The notes: generated from the sequence alone by a model not told the origin. A DNA stretch of 37,016 nucleotides from Verrucomicrobiota bacterium (GCA_016871575.1 VHCW01000047.1:1-37016), one strand, 5' to 3'. Counted from the first letter of the stretch, positions 9,389 to 17,780 are shown. Numbers and translations are program-made.

Positions 9389-10299
9389 GCCGTCTCCACC
9401 AGCACCCATTCCGCCTGTTCACGGCGCAACGCCACCAGGGTCTCGCGCACGCGATAGCCCGTCGGGTCGCCCATCGGCCCGCGCAACTCGACCTCCACCA
9501 CCGTTCCCGGCACGAACCCCAAATCCATCAACCGGCGACGCTCCGCGCCGCGACAGCGCGGCGACAACTGCGCCACGCGGCAGCATTGTCCCGTCGGTTG
9601 CGCGCTGAGCGGCGACACTTTTCCGGTGACCGCTCCCGCCGGGGCGTCCGTCACGGTGAGATTGGCAGCGACCATCGGAGCCAGCACGTGTTGTTGCCCC
9701 TCCGCCTCGACCATCAATCGTTGCGGCGTTGCCGAGAGCACTCGCACAATCAATCCCGGCACGAAACCCAACGCCGCCAACTGCGCATACACAGCCTCCG
9801 GTTCGTCCTCAATGTGGATGATCCGCGCCGCTTGTCCTGGCGGCCAGTCCGACAACGGTTTCCCGGCCACCTCCGGCATGTGCCCATCGGCGGTCGGAAT
9901 CGGGTCGCCATGCGGATCAAACCGCGGATGGCCCAATCGCACCGCCAGTTCATTGACTTCTTCCGCGCTCAGCCGGTGTTCCTTGTCGTGCGCCTGCGGA
10001 TGCCAGCGACGCTCGTCGTAACCGGTTTCCAGCGCAAGGTACGTTTCGTACAGCCGGTGCGCCCGGATCACCTGCAACGCATACGCGCGCCCTGTTTCGG
10101 TCAGGCGACATTCAGAAGCCAGTCCCGCCTGTTCCAGTGCCGACAGGATTCGTTTTGCCTCCGCGAGCGAAATCTCCTCGTTTGCCGCCAGTCCCTCCGC
10201 GCAAAGCGGCTGGCCGTGTTCCGCGCAGTTGTAGAGGTGCTTCAAGGCGTCCTCCACAAGGACGCGGTCCTGTTCACGAACCGTGCTGTTGGTGTTCAT
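9385..10299 (-). CDS. DtxR-family metalloregulator fused to two FeoA domains
   Basis: A 304-residue fusion. Residues about 10-75 form a DtxR/MntR winged helix ([26 protein letters not shown][16 protein letters not shown]). Residues 76-150 form the metal-binding/dimerisation domain with [41 protein letters not shown]. Two SH3-like FeoA domains follow, about 152-215 ([15 protein letters not shown]) and 230-304 ([26 protein letters not shown]-x-GYRVR). DtxR proteins repress iron uptake genes when Fe(II) or Mn(II) is bound, and FeoA stimulates FeoB. The fusion would therefore place sensor and activator in one chain, encoded upstream of and coupled to feoB. The start matches a predicted promoter only a few bases away, suggesting a leaderless mRNA. 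Confidence 0.9.
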   Translation of the reverse strand: MNTNSTVREQDRVLVEDALKHLYNCAEHGQPLCAEGLAANEEISLAEAKRILSALEQAGLASECRLTETGRAYALQVIRAHRLYETYLALETGYDERRWHPQAHDKEHRLSAEEVNELAVRLGHPRFDPHGDPIPTADGHMPEVAGKPLSDWPPGQAARIIHIEDEPEAVYAQLAALGFVPGLIVRVLSATPQRLMVEAEGQQHVLAPMVAANLTVTDAPAGAVTGKVSPLSAQPTGQCCRVAQLSPRCRGAERRRLMDLGFVPGTVVEVELRGPMGDPTGYRVRETLVALRREQAEWVLVETA

Positions 10300-10307
10300 C
10301 GCCCGGC

Positions 10308-10336
10308 ACTAAACCCTGCTCCCTCTATTCTGTCAA
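10308..10336 (-). promoter_or_regulatory. Promoter of the feo operon
   Basis: On the minus strand a perfect TTGACA (10336-10331), 17-bp spacer, and TTTAGT (10313-10308). The -10 box ends 8 bp before the ATG at 10299, so the mRNA should be nearly leaderless. No clear palindromic metalloregulator box is seen, although autoregulation would be expected. Confidence 0.65.
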
Positions 10337-10392
10337 CCTTCTCTCCGTCATCCGGCTTGACTACTTTCCCGCAGAATGAAACAACTGTCGCC

Positions 10393-11148
10393 ATGAGCAC
10401 AACCAAGGACAAACTGCACAAGGGACAACCAGTACTCGGCGGCTGGATCATGACCGGCAATCCCGCCGTCGCCGAAATCATGGCGGGGGAGGGCTTTGAT
10501 TTCCTCGGCGTTGACATGGAACATACGCCGACCAGTGTCGATGGCTTCTACCACATCGCGCTGGCAGCCAAAGGCACGGGCTGCGACATCATCGCGCGTC
10601 TGCCCGCGTGCGACCCGGTCCTTGCCAAACAGGTGCTCGATGCCGGAGCGGCCGGTATTATTGTGCCTTCGGTCAACACGCCCGCCGAAGCGGCGCAGAG
10701 CGTCGCGATGGCAAAGTTTCCGCCGGATGGCATTCGTGGTGCATCGTTGTGCCGGGCGTCGGGCTTCGGTGCGCGCTTCACTGAGTATTTCCAACACCAC
10801 AACCGTGATGTGGTGGTCGTGGTGATGTTGGAGCACATCGCCGCGGTCAAGAACGCTGACGCCATTCTGGCCACCCCCGGTGTGGACGCCGTGCTGATCG
10901 GGCCGTACGACCTGTCGGCTTCGATGGGCTTGGCTGGACAGTTGCAGCATCCTGATGTGCTCGCGGCCCAACAGGCGATCCTCGACGCCTGCCAGCGGCG
11001 CAACATCCCGCCCGGCATCCACGTGGTGCCGGTGGACGCTGACGAGGTGCAGCGGCGGATTCGGCAGGGCTTCCGCTTTATCGCGTGCGGCATTGACACG
11101 TTGTTTGTGCGCGAAGGCTGCCGGGCCATGCTGAAGGGGGTGCGATGA
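10393..11148 (+). CDS. HpcH/HpaI-family aldolase
   Basis: A 251-residue class II pyruvate aldolase of the HpcH/HpaI (citrate-lyase-like) family, which cleaves 2-keto-3-deoxy sugar acids or related 4-hydroxy-2-oxo acids into pyruvate and an aldehyde. Visible signatures are GGWIMTGNPAVAEIMAGEGFDFLGVDMEHTP, IARLPACDPVLAKQVLDAGAAGIIVPSVNTPAEA, MLEHIAAVKNADAIL and GVDAVLIGPYDLSASMGLAGQ. The length is normal. The ATG at 10393 starts where similarity begins; the long frame open upstream lies antisense to the feo regulator. Its stop overlaps the next start (ATGA), so it is coupled to a 2-hydroxyacid dehydrogenase that could reduce the aldehyde or oxo-acid product. The natural sugar acid cannot be told from sequence. 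Confidence 0.88.
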   Translation: MSTTKDKLHKGQPVLGGWIMTGNPAVAEIMAGEGFDFLGVDMEHTPTSVDGFYHIALAAKGTGCDIIARLPACDPVLAKQVLDAGAAGIIVPSVNTPAEAAQSVAMAKFPPDGIRGASLCRASGFGARFTEYFQHHNRDVVVVVMLEHIAAVKNADAILATPGVDAVLIGPYDLSASMGLAGQLQHPDVLAAQQAILDACQRRNIPPGIHVVPVDADEVQRRIRQGFRFIACGIDTLFVREGCRAMLKGVR

Positions 11149-12062
11149 GCGAGCCTGTGTTGGTGAGCGAGCTTGAGTTTCGGAAGGCTGAAGAGTTGTT
11201 CGTCGCCGCCGGCTGTGAGCCAGCGCCGGCGGAGGAACAGGCGTTGGCCGACGCGGTCAAGGCGCGTGGCGCGCGCGTTGTGATTGTCGGCGTCGCGCCA
11301 TATCGCGGACCGCTCTACGAGGCGGTCGCCGGTGGACTGATCGCCCGGTTCGGCGTCGGCCACGACAGCATCAACAAGGCGCTGGCGCGGCAGCACAACA
11401 TCATCGTCACCAATACTCCCGGCGCACTCGATGCGAGCGTTGCCGAGCACGCGATTTGGTTGATGGGCTGCCTTGCGCGGCGCGTCAGCAAGTCGGAGGC
11501 GCGGATGCGCGGCGGCAAGTTTGCCGGTGACGTGGGAGTGGAACTGTCGGGCAAAGTGCTGGGCGTGCTCGGTTTTGGCAAGATCGGTCGGCGGGTTGCG
11601 CAAATTGCGGAGCTCGGTCTCGGAATGAAAGTGCTCGCCTGCGATGTCGGTCCCGGCTTCGTCAGCGCCGAGGAACTATTCCGCGAATCTGACGTGATCA
11701 GCGTTCATCTGCCGTCAATTCCCGAGACGCGCCATTTCATCAATGCCACCCGGCTGTCGTGGATGAAGCCGACTGCGTTTCTCGTCAACACCGCGCGCGG
11801 CGCGGTGCTCGACGAGGCGGCACTCTACGATGCACTCGCGGCGCGTCGTTTCGCCGGCGCGGCGCTGGACGTGTTCGAGATCGAGCCGTATCAACCCGTC
11901 GCGCCCGGCAAAGACCTGCGGACACTGGACAACGTGGTGTTGACGCCGCACATCGGTTCGAATACGCGGGAGGCCAACCGTCGGATGGCGGAGATGTCCC
12001 TCGCGAATGTCCGACATTTTCTCGCTGGTGAGTTGAAGCAGTTGACGCGGGTAAACGTCTAA
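11145..12062 (+). CDS. NAD-dependent 2-hydroxyacid dehydrogenase (SerA-like)
   Basis: A 305-residue D-isomer-specific 2-hydroxyacid dehydrogenase. Marks are the NAD-binding GVLGFGKIGRRVAQIAELGLGMKVLACD, the substrate-binding SVHLPSIPETRHFINATRLSWMKPTAFLVNTARGAVLDEAAL, and the catalytic LTPHIGSNT His. The length is that of a catalytic core without the C-terminal ACT domain of many phosphoglycerate dehydrogenases, so a role in serine synthesis is not indicated; glyoxylate/hydroxypyruvate-type reduction is more likely. The coupling to the preceding aldolase suggests a two-step sugar-acid route, which is inference. Confidence 0.87.
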   Translation: MSEPVLVSELEFRKAEELFVAAGCEPAPAEEQALADAVKARGARVVIVGVAPYRGPLYEAVAGGLIARFGVGHDSINKALARQHNIIVTNTPGALDASVAEHAIWLMGCLARRVSKSEARMRGGKFAGDVGVELSGKVLGVLGFGKIGRRVAQIAELGLGMKVLACDVGPGFVSAEELFRESDVISVHLPSIPETRHFINATRLSWMKPTAFLVNTARGAVLDEAALYDALAARRFAGAALDVFEIEPYQPVAPGKDLRTLDNVVLTPHIGSNTREANRRMAEMSLANVRHFLAGELKQLTRVNV

Positions 12063-12064
12063 AA

Positions 12065-12093
12065 TTGCCACAGAGTAATAGTCATGGTATAGA
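12065..12093 (+). promoter_or_regulatory. Promoter of the DUF362/iron-sulfur operon
   Basis: TTGCCA (12065-12070), 17-bp spacer, TATAGA (12088-12093, read on as TATAGAAT). Transcription would begin near 12100. The gene at 12123 has a good AAAGGAG ribosome-binding site, so this unit is conventionally led. Confidence 0.7.
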
Positions 12094-12122
12094 ATGCGCC
12101 ACAATCAACAAAGGAGCTTGTC

Positions 12123-13061
12123 ATGAGTAATCAGTCCTGTCCTTTTATGAATCGCCGCCGGTTTATTCGCGATGTTGCGGTCTGGTCGGCGGGTGCAGCA
12201 ATCGCCGCACCGATCTTCCGGTTCGCGTCGCGCGCGGAAGCTGCTGCGGCTTCGTCGCCAACGCTGGTTGTGGGGAAGGGGACTGATTACGAGGCTCTGG
12301 TCGCGAAGGTGATGGAACCGCTCGGTGGGCTTGCGCCGTTCATCAAGAAAGGCGCGAAGGTCGTCGTGAAGCCGAACATCGGCTGGGACCGCACGCCTGA
12401 ACAAGCCGCCAACACGCACCCGTTGCTGGTGAAGGCGATGGTCAAGCTTTGTCTCGCCGCCGGCGCGGGCAAGGTGATGGTGTTCGACCGCACCTGCAAC
12501 AAGGAACAACTGACCTACGTTACCAGCGGCATCCAGAAGATTGTCGAGTCCATCAAGGACCCGCGTGTGAGCTGCACGTTCGTGGATGATCGGAAGTTCG
12601 TCCCCGTGAAGATCGCGAAGGGTAAGGCCACGACCGAATGGGATTTCTACAAGGACGCGCTCGAAGCGGATTGCTACATCAATATCCCTGTTGCCAAGCA
12701 CCATCGTCTCGCGGGGCTGACGCTTGGCCTGAAGAACGTGTTTGGCGTCGTCGGCGGCAAACGCGGTGAACTCCACAAAACGCTCGCCCAGAGTGTTGTT
12801 GACCTCAACCTTGTTCGCCCGTCCACGGTCACGGTGATTGACGCGACGCGCATCCTGCTGCGCAACGGCCCCAGCGGCGGCAAAATGGAAGACGTCAAGG
12901 AACTGAACACGGTTGTTGCGTCCACCGACACGGTTGCCACCGATGCTTACAGCACGACGCTGTTCGACATGAAGCCGGACGAGATTGAATCCACCCGCTT
13001 GGGCGCCGCGATGGGCCTCGGCCAGATGGACCTCAACAAAGTCAAGATCGTCAAGGTTTGA
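12123..13061 (+). CDS. Tat-exported DUF362 protein
   Basis: A 312-residue protein with a Tat signal (NRRRFIRDVAVWSAGAAIAAP, cut near RAEAAA). The mature part has DUF362 hallmarks: GAKVVVKPNIGWDRTPEQAANTHPLLVKAMVKLCLAAGAGKVMVFDRT, DCYINIPVAKHHRLAGLTLGLKNVFGVV and a C-terminal AMGLGQMDLNKVKIVKV. The function of DUF362 is not established; it is often found with, or fused to, ferredoxin domains. Here it lacks its own cysteine clusters but sits 10 bp upstream of a multi-cluster iron-sulfur membrane protein, so the two probably work together at the periplasmic face. ATG 12123 has AAAGGAG 8 bp upstream; an internal Met (MNRRRF) nine codons on is possible. Confidence 0.85.
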   Translation: MSNQSCPFMNRRRFIRDVAVWSAGAAIAAPIFRFASRAEAAAASSPTLVVGKGTDYEALVAKVMEPLGGLAPFIKKGAKVVVKPNIGWDRTPEQAANTHPLLVKAMVKLCLAAGAGKVMVFDRTCNKEQLTYVTSGIQKIVESIKDPRVSCTFVDDRKFVPVKIAKGKATTEWDFYKDALEADCYINIPVAKHHRLAGLTLGLKNVFGVVGGKRGELHKTLAQSVVDLNLVRPSTVTVIDATRILLRNGPSGGKMEDVKELNTVVASTDTVATDAYSTTLFDMKPDEIESTRLGAAMGLGQMDLNKVKIVKV

Positions 13062-13071
13062 TCGCTGCCAC

Positions 13072-14697
13072 GTGAAGTCCCGTTTGTTTGGAATTCCGTG
13101 GACGTGGCTGCGTCGCGCCACGCAGCTTCTGTTGCTGGCGGTATTTCTCTGGCTGTTTCGTCGCACGGAAACATCGGGCGCGCCGGAACTGAATGCCCCT
13201 GTCAACGCGCTGTTTCGTCTCGATCCGCTCGTGGCGTTGTCGGCGATGTTTGCCGGCAAAGAACTCATTTGGCTGGTGTGGCCGGCGCTGGTGACGGTGA
13301 TCCTGACGTTGTTGCTCGGCCGGTTTTTCTGCGGCTGGGTTTGTCCGCTCGGAACGATGCTCGACATCGTGCGCCGGGTGTTCCCGAAACGCCACACACC
13401 GCCAAACCCGCGCTGGCGTGTCGTGAAGTTCTTTCTGCTCGTCGTCGTGCTGGTCAGCGCGGTGGTCAATATGCCATTGATCGGCTGGCTCAATCCGTTT
13501 TCGATTCTCGTGCGCGGCCTCACACTGGCAGTGGACCCGGCGCTGACGTGGACCGTGACGACGCCGTCCACGTGGCTGTTGCGCCACGCGCCGGAGTCGG
13601 TCACGAACATCAGCGAACCAATCTACGCGTGGTTGAAGGCGCACGTGTTGGCGTTCTCGCAGGCCAAGTTCATGTGGGCGTGGGTCTCGCTGGCGATTCT
13701 CGCGGCTGTGTTTGCGCTCGAACTGTTCGAGCGCCGGTTCTGGTGTCGGAACCTGTGCCCCAGCGGCGCGCTGTTGGGGTTGATCGGGCGGTTCTCGTTG
13801 TTGCATCGCGTGCCGATGCGCGTGTGCGATAAGTGCAAGATCGAAGTGAGTTGCGAGGAATCCTGCCGGATGGGCGCGTTCAATCCGGAAGGTCGCCTGT
13901 TGATGGAGTCGTGCAACCTCTGCATGGATTGCATCGAAGGCTGCAACGTGTCCCGTCTGCGGTTCCGCTTCAAGCCCAAGATGCCGGCGCCGGCGCCGTT
14001 TGAACCGTCGCGGCGGTTGTTCCTGGCGTCGCTGGCGACCGGCGTGGCGGTGCCGGTGGTAGCGCGGGCTACCGGTGTCGCGCAACGGTTGCCGTCGGAC
14101 ATGATCCGTCCGCCCGGGGCAAAACCGGAACAGGAATTTCTCGATGCCTGTGTGCGTTGCGCGGAGTGCATGAAGGTCTGCGTGACGAATGCGCTGCAGC
14201 CGGTGATGTTCGAGGCCGGCTTGTCAGGAGCTTTCACGCCGCGGCTGGTGCCGCAGATGGGTTACTGCGAATTCAACTGCACGCTCTGCGGCCAGGCCTG
14301 CCCGACCGGCGCGATCCGCCGGCTGCCCGTGGCCGAGAAGCGGAAGTTTGTGATGGGACAGGCGGTGTTCGACAAGAACATTTGCCTGCCGTATGCGAAA
14401 GGTGAGTCGTGCATCACGTGCGAGGAACATTGCCCGCTGCCGGAGAAGGCGATTCAGTTCACTGAAGTCAAGACCATCAAGAAAGCCACGGGTGAGAAGG
14501 TCGTCGTGAAACAACCGTTCACGGTAATGAAATTGTGCATCGGCTGCGGTATCTGCGTGAACAAATGTCCCGTGGAAGGCGCTCGCGGTGTGAACGTCGT
14601 GAGGACAGAAACGGTTCCCGTCGCCGTGCGCAAGGAGTACGAGAAGCTTGAAGCGTCAGCCGTTGCCAGTCCATCCGGCAGCGGATCACCGTACTGA
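13072..14697 (+). CDS. NapH-NapG-like fusion iron-sulfur membrane protein
   Basis: A 541-residue protein starting at GTG 13072. Residues 1-300 resemble NapH/CcoG-type proteins: membrane spans near 15-30, 65-85, 118-140 and 200-218, the FCGWVCPLG motif (86-94), CRNLCPSGA (225-233), and two ferredoxin-like groups (CDKCKIEVSCEESC, CNLCMDCIEGC). At 313 an internal Tat-like signal appears (SRRLFLASLATGVAVPVV). After it comes a NapG/MauM-like ferredoxin with four clusters (CVRCAECMKVC, CEFNCTLCGQAC, CITCEEHC, CIGCGICVNKC). In nitrate-reductase systems these are separate proteins passing quinol electrons to the periplasm. No nitrate reductase is nearby; the partner here is DUF362. Its 3' end overlaps the convergent deacetylase gene by 12 bp. 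Confidence 0.86.
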   Translation: MKSRLFGIPWTWLRRATQLLLLAVFLWLFRRTETSGAPELNAPVNALFRLDPLVALSAMFAGKELIWLVWPALVTVILTLLLGRFFCGWVCPLGTMLDIVRRVFPKRHTPPNPRWRVVKFFLLVVVLVSAVVNMPLIGWLNPFSILVRGLTLAVDPALTWTVTTPSTWLLRHAPESVTNISEPIYAWLKAHVLAFSQAKFMWAWVSLAILAAVFALELFERRFWCRNLCPSGALLGLIGRFSLLHRVPMRVCDKCKIEVSCEESCRMGAFNPEGRLLMESCNLCMDCIEGCNVSRLRFRFKPKMPAPAPFEPSRRLFLASLATGVAVPVVARATGVAQRLPSDMIRPPGAKPEQEFLDACVRCAECMKVCVTNALQPVMFEAGLSGAFTPRLVPQMGYCEFNCTLCGQACPTGAIRRLPVAEKRKFVMGQAVFDKNICLPYAKGESCITCEEHCPLPEKAIQFTEVKTIKKATGEKVVVKQPFTVMKLCIGCGICVNKCPVEGARGVNVVRTETVPVAVRKEYEKLEASAVASPSGSGSPY

Positions 14698-15528
14698 TTC
14701 CCAGCCGTCCACAAACGCCGCCACGCACTTGCCTAGTTCCGGCGCGTAACCGCCTTCGAGCGTGGCGAATGCCGGTACCTTCAGTGCGGCAATGCGACGC
14801 CCGATCTCACCGAACGTCTCGATCTCCAAGCCCATCGAGGTGATTGGGTCGCCCTTGTAGGAGTCGAAGCCTGCTGAGAGCGCCAGCAGTTCGGGCTTGA
14901 AGGCGCGGATTTCATCGAGCGACTTGTCCAGCGCCGCAAGATACGCGGATGGTTCGGTGCCGGGCGGCAGCGGATAGTTGCGGCAGTTGGCCTGCGAGAA
15001 CGCACCAGTGCCGGGGTAACACGGGAATTGGTGCAGCGAGACGTAGAGCACTCGCTTGTCGCGATAGAAGATGTCTTCGGTGCCGTTGCCGTGGTGGCAA
15101 TCGAAGTCGAGGATCGCCGTGCGTTGCGTCAGGCGGGCGACAGCGATGGCGATGTTGTTGAAGTAACAGAACCCCATCACGCGGTCGCGCGTGGCGTGAT
15201 GTCCCGGTGGCCGCACCAGCGCGAACGCCTTTCGTCCTGCGATGGCTTGTTCGGACGCGAGGATGGCCGCGCCGGCGGAAAGGCGGGCCAGTTCGTAGAT
15301 GTTCGGAAACGACGGCGTGTCGCCGTCATAAAACGCTCCGGTGCGAACCCGGTTCAGCATCTCAGCGGTGTGAACGCGCAGGATGTCCTCTTCGGCGCAT
15401 GGTTCCGGCGTCAGCCACGTATGCTGGTCTTTCGGCAACGCGGCGAGAATCCAGCGCAGCCGGTCGGGACTTTCCGGATGACCCGGCGCGGCGTATTCCA
15501 GACAACGGGGCGAATAAACAAGGTGCAT
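14686..15528 (-). CDS. Histone-deacetylase-family amidohydrolase
   Basis: A 280-residue member of the class II HDAC/acetoin-utilisation/acetylpolyamine amidohydrolase family, zinc enzymes removing acetyl groups from lysine or polyamines. Evidence: HPESPDRLRWI near the N terminus, FALVRPPGHHATRDRVMGFCYFNNIAIA (the HH pair), ILDFDCHHGNGTEDIFY (zinc Asp and His), LSAGFDSYKGDP (zinc Asp) and ATLEGGYAPEL (the GGY active-site Tyr). No signal peptide, so cytoplasmic. ATG 15528 lies at the start of similarity; the open frame upstream is antisense to the nitroreductase. It is divergent from that gene with 64 bp between starts. Confidence 0.9.
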   Translation of the reverse strand: MHLVYSPRCLEYAAPGHPESPDRLRWILAALPKDQHTWLTPEPCAEEDILRVHTAEMLNRVRTGAFYDGDTPSFPNIYELARLSAGAAILASEQAIAGRKAFALVRPPGHHATRDRVMGFCYFNNIAIAVARLTQRTAILDFDCHHGNGTEDIFYRDKRVLYVSLHQFPCYPGTGAFSQANCRNYPLPPGTEPSAYLAALDKSLDEIRAFKPELLALSAGFDSYKGDPITSMGLEIETFGEIGRRIAALKVPAFATLEGGYAPELGKCVAAFVDGWESVR

Positions 15529-15555
15529 GACGACACAAATTGTAATCGGTCGCCG

Positions 15556-15585
15556 TTGCAATACAAGGCGCAAGCTTGGTATAGA
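15556..15585 (+). promoter_or_regulatory. Promoter of the exported nitroreductase
   Basis: TTGCAA (15556-15561), 18-bp spacer, TATAGA (15580-15585). The -10 box ends 7 bp before the ATG at 15593, implying a leaderless transcript; no Shine-Dalgarno can fit. Confidence 0.6.
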
Positions 15586-15592
15586 TGGCGCG

Positions 15593-16225
15593 ATGAACAC
15601 CCGATTGATCTTGGCGGCGCTGGCTCTGGTCGGCTCAGTGTCGCTTGCCGAACCGCCCGTCGCCTTGCCGCCGCCGAACACGGCCGGCGGGATGCCGTTG
15701 ATGCAGGCGTTGAAGGAACGGAAAAGCGCGCGTGAGTTCGACCCGAAACCGTTGCCGCCGCAAGTTCTCTCCGACCTGCTCTGGGCCGGGTTTGGGATCA
15801 ACCGCACCGAGAACGCCCACCGCACCGCGCCGTCAGCCATGAACCAGCAGGAGATTGACATTTATGTCGCCACCGCCAACGGCGTGTATGTTTACGATGC
15901 GAAGACCAACCAGTTGATCACAGTCTCATCGGAGGACATCCGCGAGCGCACGGGCAAACAGGACTACGTGAAGGTCGCGCCGGTCGCGTTGATTCTCGTA
16001 GCCGATTTTGCGCGGATGGTCAAACCGAAGCCCGAAGAGAAAGACCGGCTCGCGACGATTGACGCCGGGTACATCAGCCAGAACTTCTATTTGTTCTGCG
16101 CGTCCGCCGGACTGGCAACCGTCGTGCACGAGACGGACCAGACCGGGCTGCGCGAGGTGTTGCGCCTGAAGCCCGACCAGAAAATCATCATCGCCCAATC
16201 CGTCGGCTACCCGAAGACAAAATGA
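15593..16225 (+). CDS. Exported SagB-type nitroreductase
   Basis: A 210-residue flavin nitroreductase-fold protein with a Sec signal (MNTRLILAALALVGSVSLAEPP). Features: LMQALKERKSAREFDPKPLPPQVLSDLLWAGFGINR (FMN-binding Arg-Ser), RTAPSAMNQQEIDIYVAT and a C-terminal IIAQSVGYPK. This matches the SagB/ThcOx-like nitroreductases that are often exported in Bacteroidetes and Verrucomicrobia and whose substrate is unknown. The export signal argues against peptide heterocycle oxidation. It is the first gene of the block leading to the GH5 gene 52 bp downstream. Confidence 0.85.
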   Translation: MNTRLILAALALVGSVSLAEPPVALPPPNTAGGMPLMQALKERKSAREFDPKPLPPQVLSDLLWAGFGINRTENAHRTAPSAMNQQEIDIYVATANGVYVYDAKTNQLITVSSEDIRERTGKQDYVKVAPVALILVADFARMVKPKPEEKDRLATIDAGYISQNFYLFCASAGLATVVHETDQTGLREVLRLKPDQKIIIAQSVGYPKTK

Positions 16226-16277
16226 CTGCGCTCTTGTTGGATGCTCACTGCATTGATCACCAAACCGTGGAGAAACC

Positions 16278-17780
16278 ATGAATCGTCGCACCTTCCTGAA
16301 AGTCAGTGCTGCCGCCGTTGTCGCCGGTTGTGCATCGCCTCAAACGGGACGCCGGTTGCCGGAGGCAAGCTGGCAGAAACTGCCGCGCTGGCGCGGGTTC
16401 AACCTGTTGGAGAAATTCAACGTCGGCAAGAATACCGCCTTCGTCGAATCGGATTTCCAGTGGATGACGGATTGGGGCTTCAACTTCGTGCGGCTGCCGA
16501 TGGACTACCGCTGCTGGGCCAAGACGCCGGAAGCGGAGTTCAACGAGCAGACGATGAAGGAGATTGACCAAGCCATCGAGTGGGGCGGCAAGTATGGCGT
16601 CCACGTCTGGCTTAACTTTCATCGCGCTCCCGGCTACACCGTCGCCAAACCGGCGGAGTCGCGCGACTTGTGGACGGACGCCGGCATTCAGGACATCTGC
16701 GCCCGGCACTGGGGGACGTTTGCGCGCCGGTACAAAGGGATTCCGAACTCGCGGGTGGCGTTCAACTTGTTCAACGAGCCGTCGAGGATCGAGACGGCCG
16801 TCTATCGCGAAGTCGCCGGCAAGATGGTCGCGGCGATCCGCGCTGAGGACCCGCAGCGATTGGTTGTGGCCGACGGCATCGAGTGGGGTCAGAAACCTGT
16901 GGCTGAACTCGTTGACCTCAAGATCGCACAAGCGACGCGCGGCTACGCGCCGGGACACTTGACGCACTACAAAGCCAGTTGGGTCAACAGCGAAGGGTTC
17001 CCGTTGCCGGCGTGGCCGCGTCCGATGGCGTTTGGGGTGTTGCACGGTCCCGCCAAGAACGAGTTGCACCAACCGATTGTCATCACCGGCCCATTCCCGA
17101 AAGCCGGGGAACTGCGATTGCACGTGATGAGCGTGTCGAGTCGCGCGACGCTTGTCGTTGAGGCCGACGGGCAGCCGGTGTTCACCAAGGAATTCGTCTG
17201 CGGTCCCGGCGCCGGTGAATGGAAGAAGGCGATCTACAAGGAACAGTGGAAGATCTACCAGAACCTCTACGACCGCGACTACTCCGCCACAATTCCCGCC
17301 GGTGCGAAAGAAGTCCGACTCCGATTGAGTGGCGGCGATTGGATGCAGGTCAGCGAGATCGGTTTTCAGCAAGCAGGCGGACGCGAGGATGTGTTGGGGC
17401 TGACTACGGAATACGGCAAGGTGCCGGTCCCGATTCGTTACAGACCCGACAACGCCACCGGTCCGTTCCAGACGGACCAGATGGAAGACCGCCAATGGCT
17501 CTGGGACAAGATGATCGAGCCGTGGAAGAAACTCAAAGAACAAGGCGTCGGCGTGATGGTCGGCGAGTGGGGCGCGTTCAGTCACACGCCGCACGACGTG
17601 ACGCTGCGCTGGATGCGCGATTGTCTCACCAACTGGAAGATGGCCGGGTTCGGCTGGGCGCTGTGGAATTTCCGCGGCAGTTTCGGCATTCTCGACAGCA
17701 ACCGCAAAGATGTCGCCTACGAAGATTTCCAAGGCCACAAACTCGACCGCAAGATGCTGGAATTGCTTCAGGCGTTCTGA
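16278..17780 (+). CDS. GH5-type glycoside hydrolase lipoprotein with inserted beta domain
   Basis: A 500-residue protein whose leader has both RR (NRRTFLKVS) and a lipobox (VVAGC, Cys18), so it is probably a Tat-routed lipoprotein. The TIM barrel shows RGFNLLEKF, WGFNFVRLPMDY, VWLNFHRAPGY, AFNLFNEPSR (acid/base Glu157), THYKASWV and MVGEWGAF (nucleophile Glu420). The GH5 clan normally has these two Glu residues much closer; here a segment at about 240-385 intervenes, beta-rich and reading like a carbohydrate-binding sandwich (GELRLHVMSVSSRATLVVEADGQPVF ... KEVRLRLSGGDWMQVSEIGF). GGAGAAACC precedes the ATG. Cellulase/mannanase-type activity is likely, specificity unknown. Its last 29 bp are repeated at 18379. 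Confidence 0.88.
   Translation: MNRRTFLKVSAAAVVAGCASPQTGRRLPEASWQKLPRWRGFNLLEKFNVGKNTAFVESDFQWMTDWGFNFVRLPMDYRCWAKTPEAEFNEQTMKEIDQAIEWGGKYGVHVWLNFHRAPGYTVAKPAESRDLWTDAGIQDICARHWGTFARRYKGIPNSRVAFNLFNEPSRIETAVYREVAGKMVAAIRAEDPQRLVVADGIEWGQKPVAELVDLKIAQATRGYAPGHLTHYKASWVNSEGFPLPAWPRPMAFGVLHGPAKNELHQPIVITGPFPKAGELRLHVMSVSSRATLVVEADGQPVFTKEFVCGPGAGEWKKAIYKEQWKIYQNLYDRDYSATIPAGAKEVRLRLSGGDWMQVSEIGFQQAGGREDVLGLTTEYGKVPVPIRYRPDNATGPFQTDQMEDRQWLWDKMIEPWKKLKEQGVGVMVGEWGAFSHTPHDVTLRWMRDCLTNWKMAGFGWALWNFRGSFGILDSNRKDVAYEDFQGHKLDRKMLELLQAF

Noticed and set aside
9352-10392. A 347-codon upstream extension of the aldolase frame
   Set aside because: It runs antisense to the DtxR-FeoA gene; aldolase similarity begins at 10393.
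10350-10392. TTGACT upstream of the aldolase as a promoter
   Set aside because: No -10 box stands at an acceptable distance before the ATG at 10393.
12105-13610. A 501-codon minus-strand open frame over the DUF362 and iron-sulfur genes
   Set aside because: It is the complement of two well-supported genes in GC-rich DNA and has no motif of its own.
16257-17738. A 493-codon minus-strand open frame over GH5
   Set aside because: It is antisense to a gene with clear GH5 catalytic motifs.
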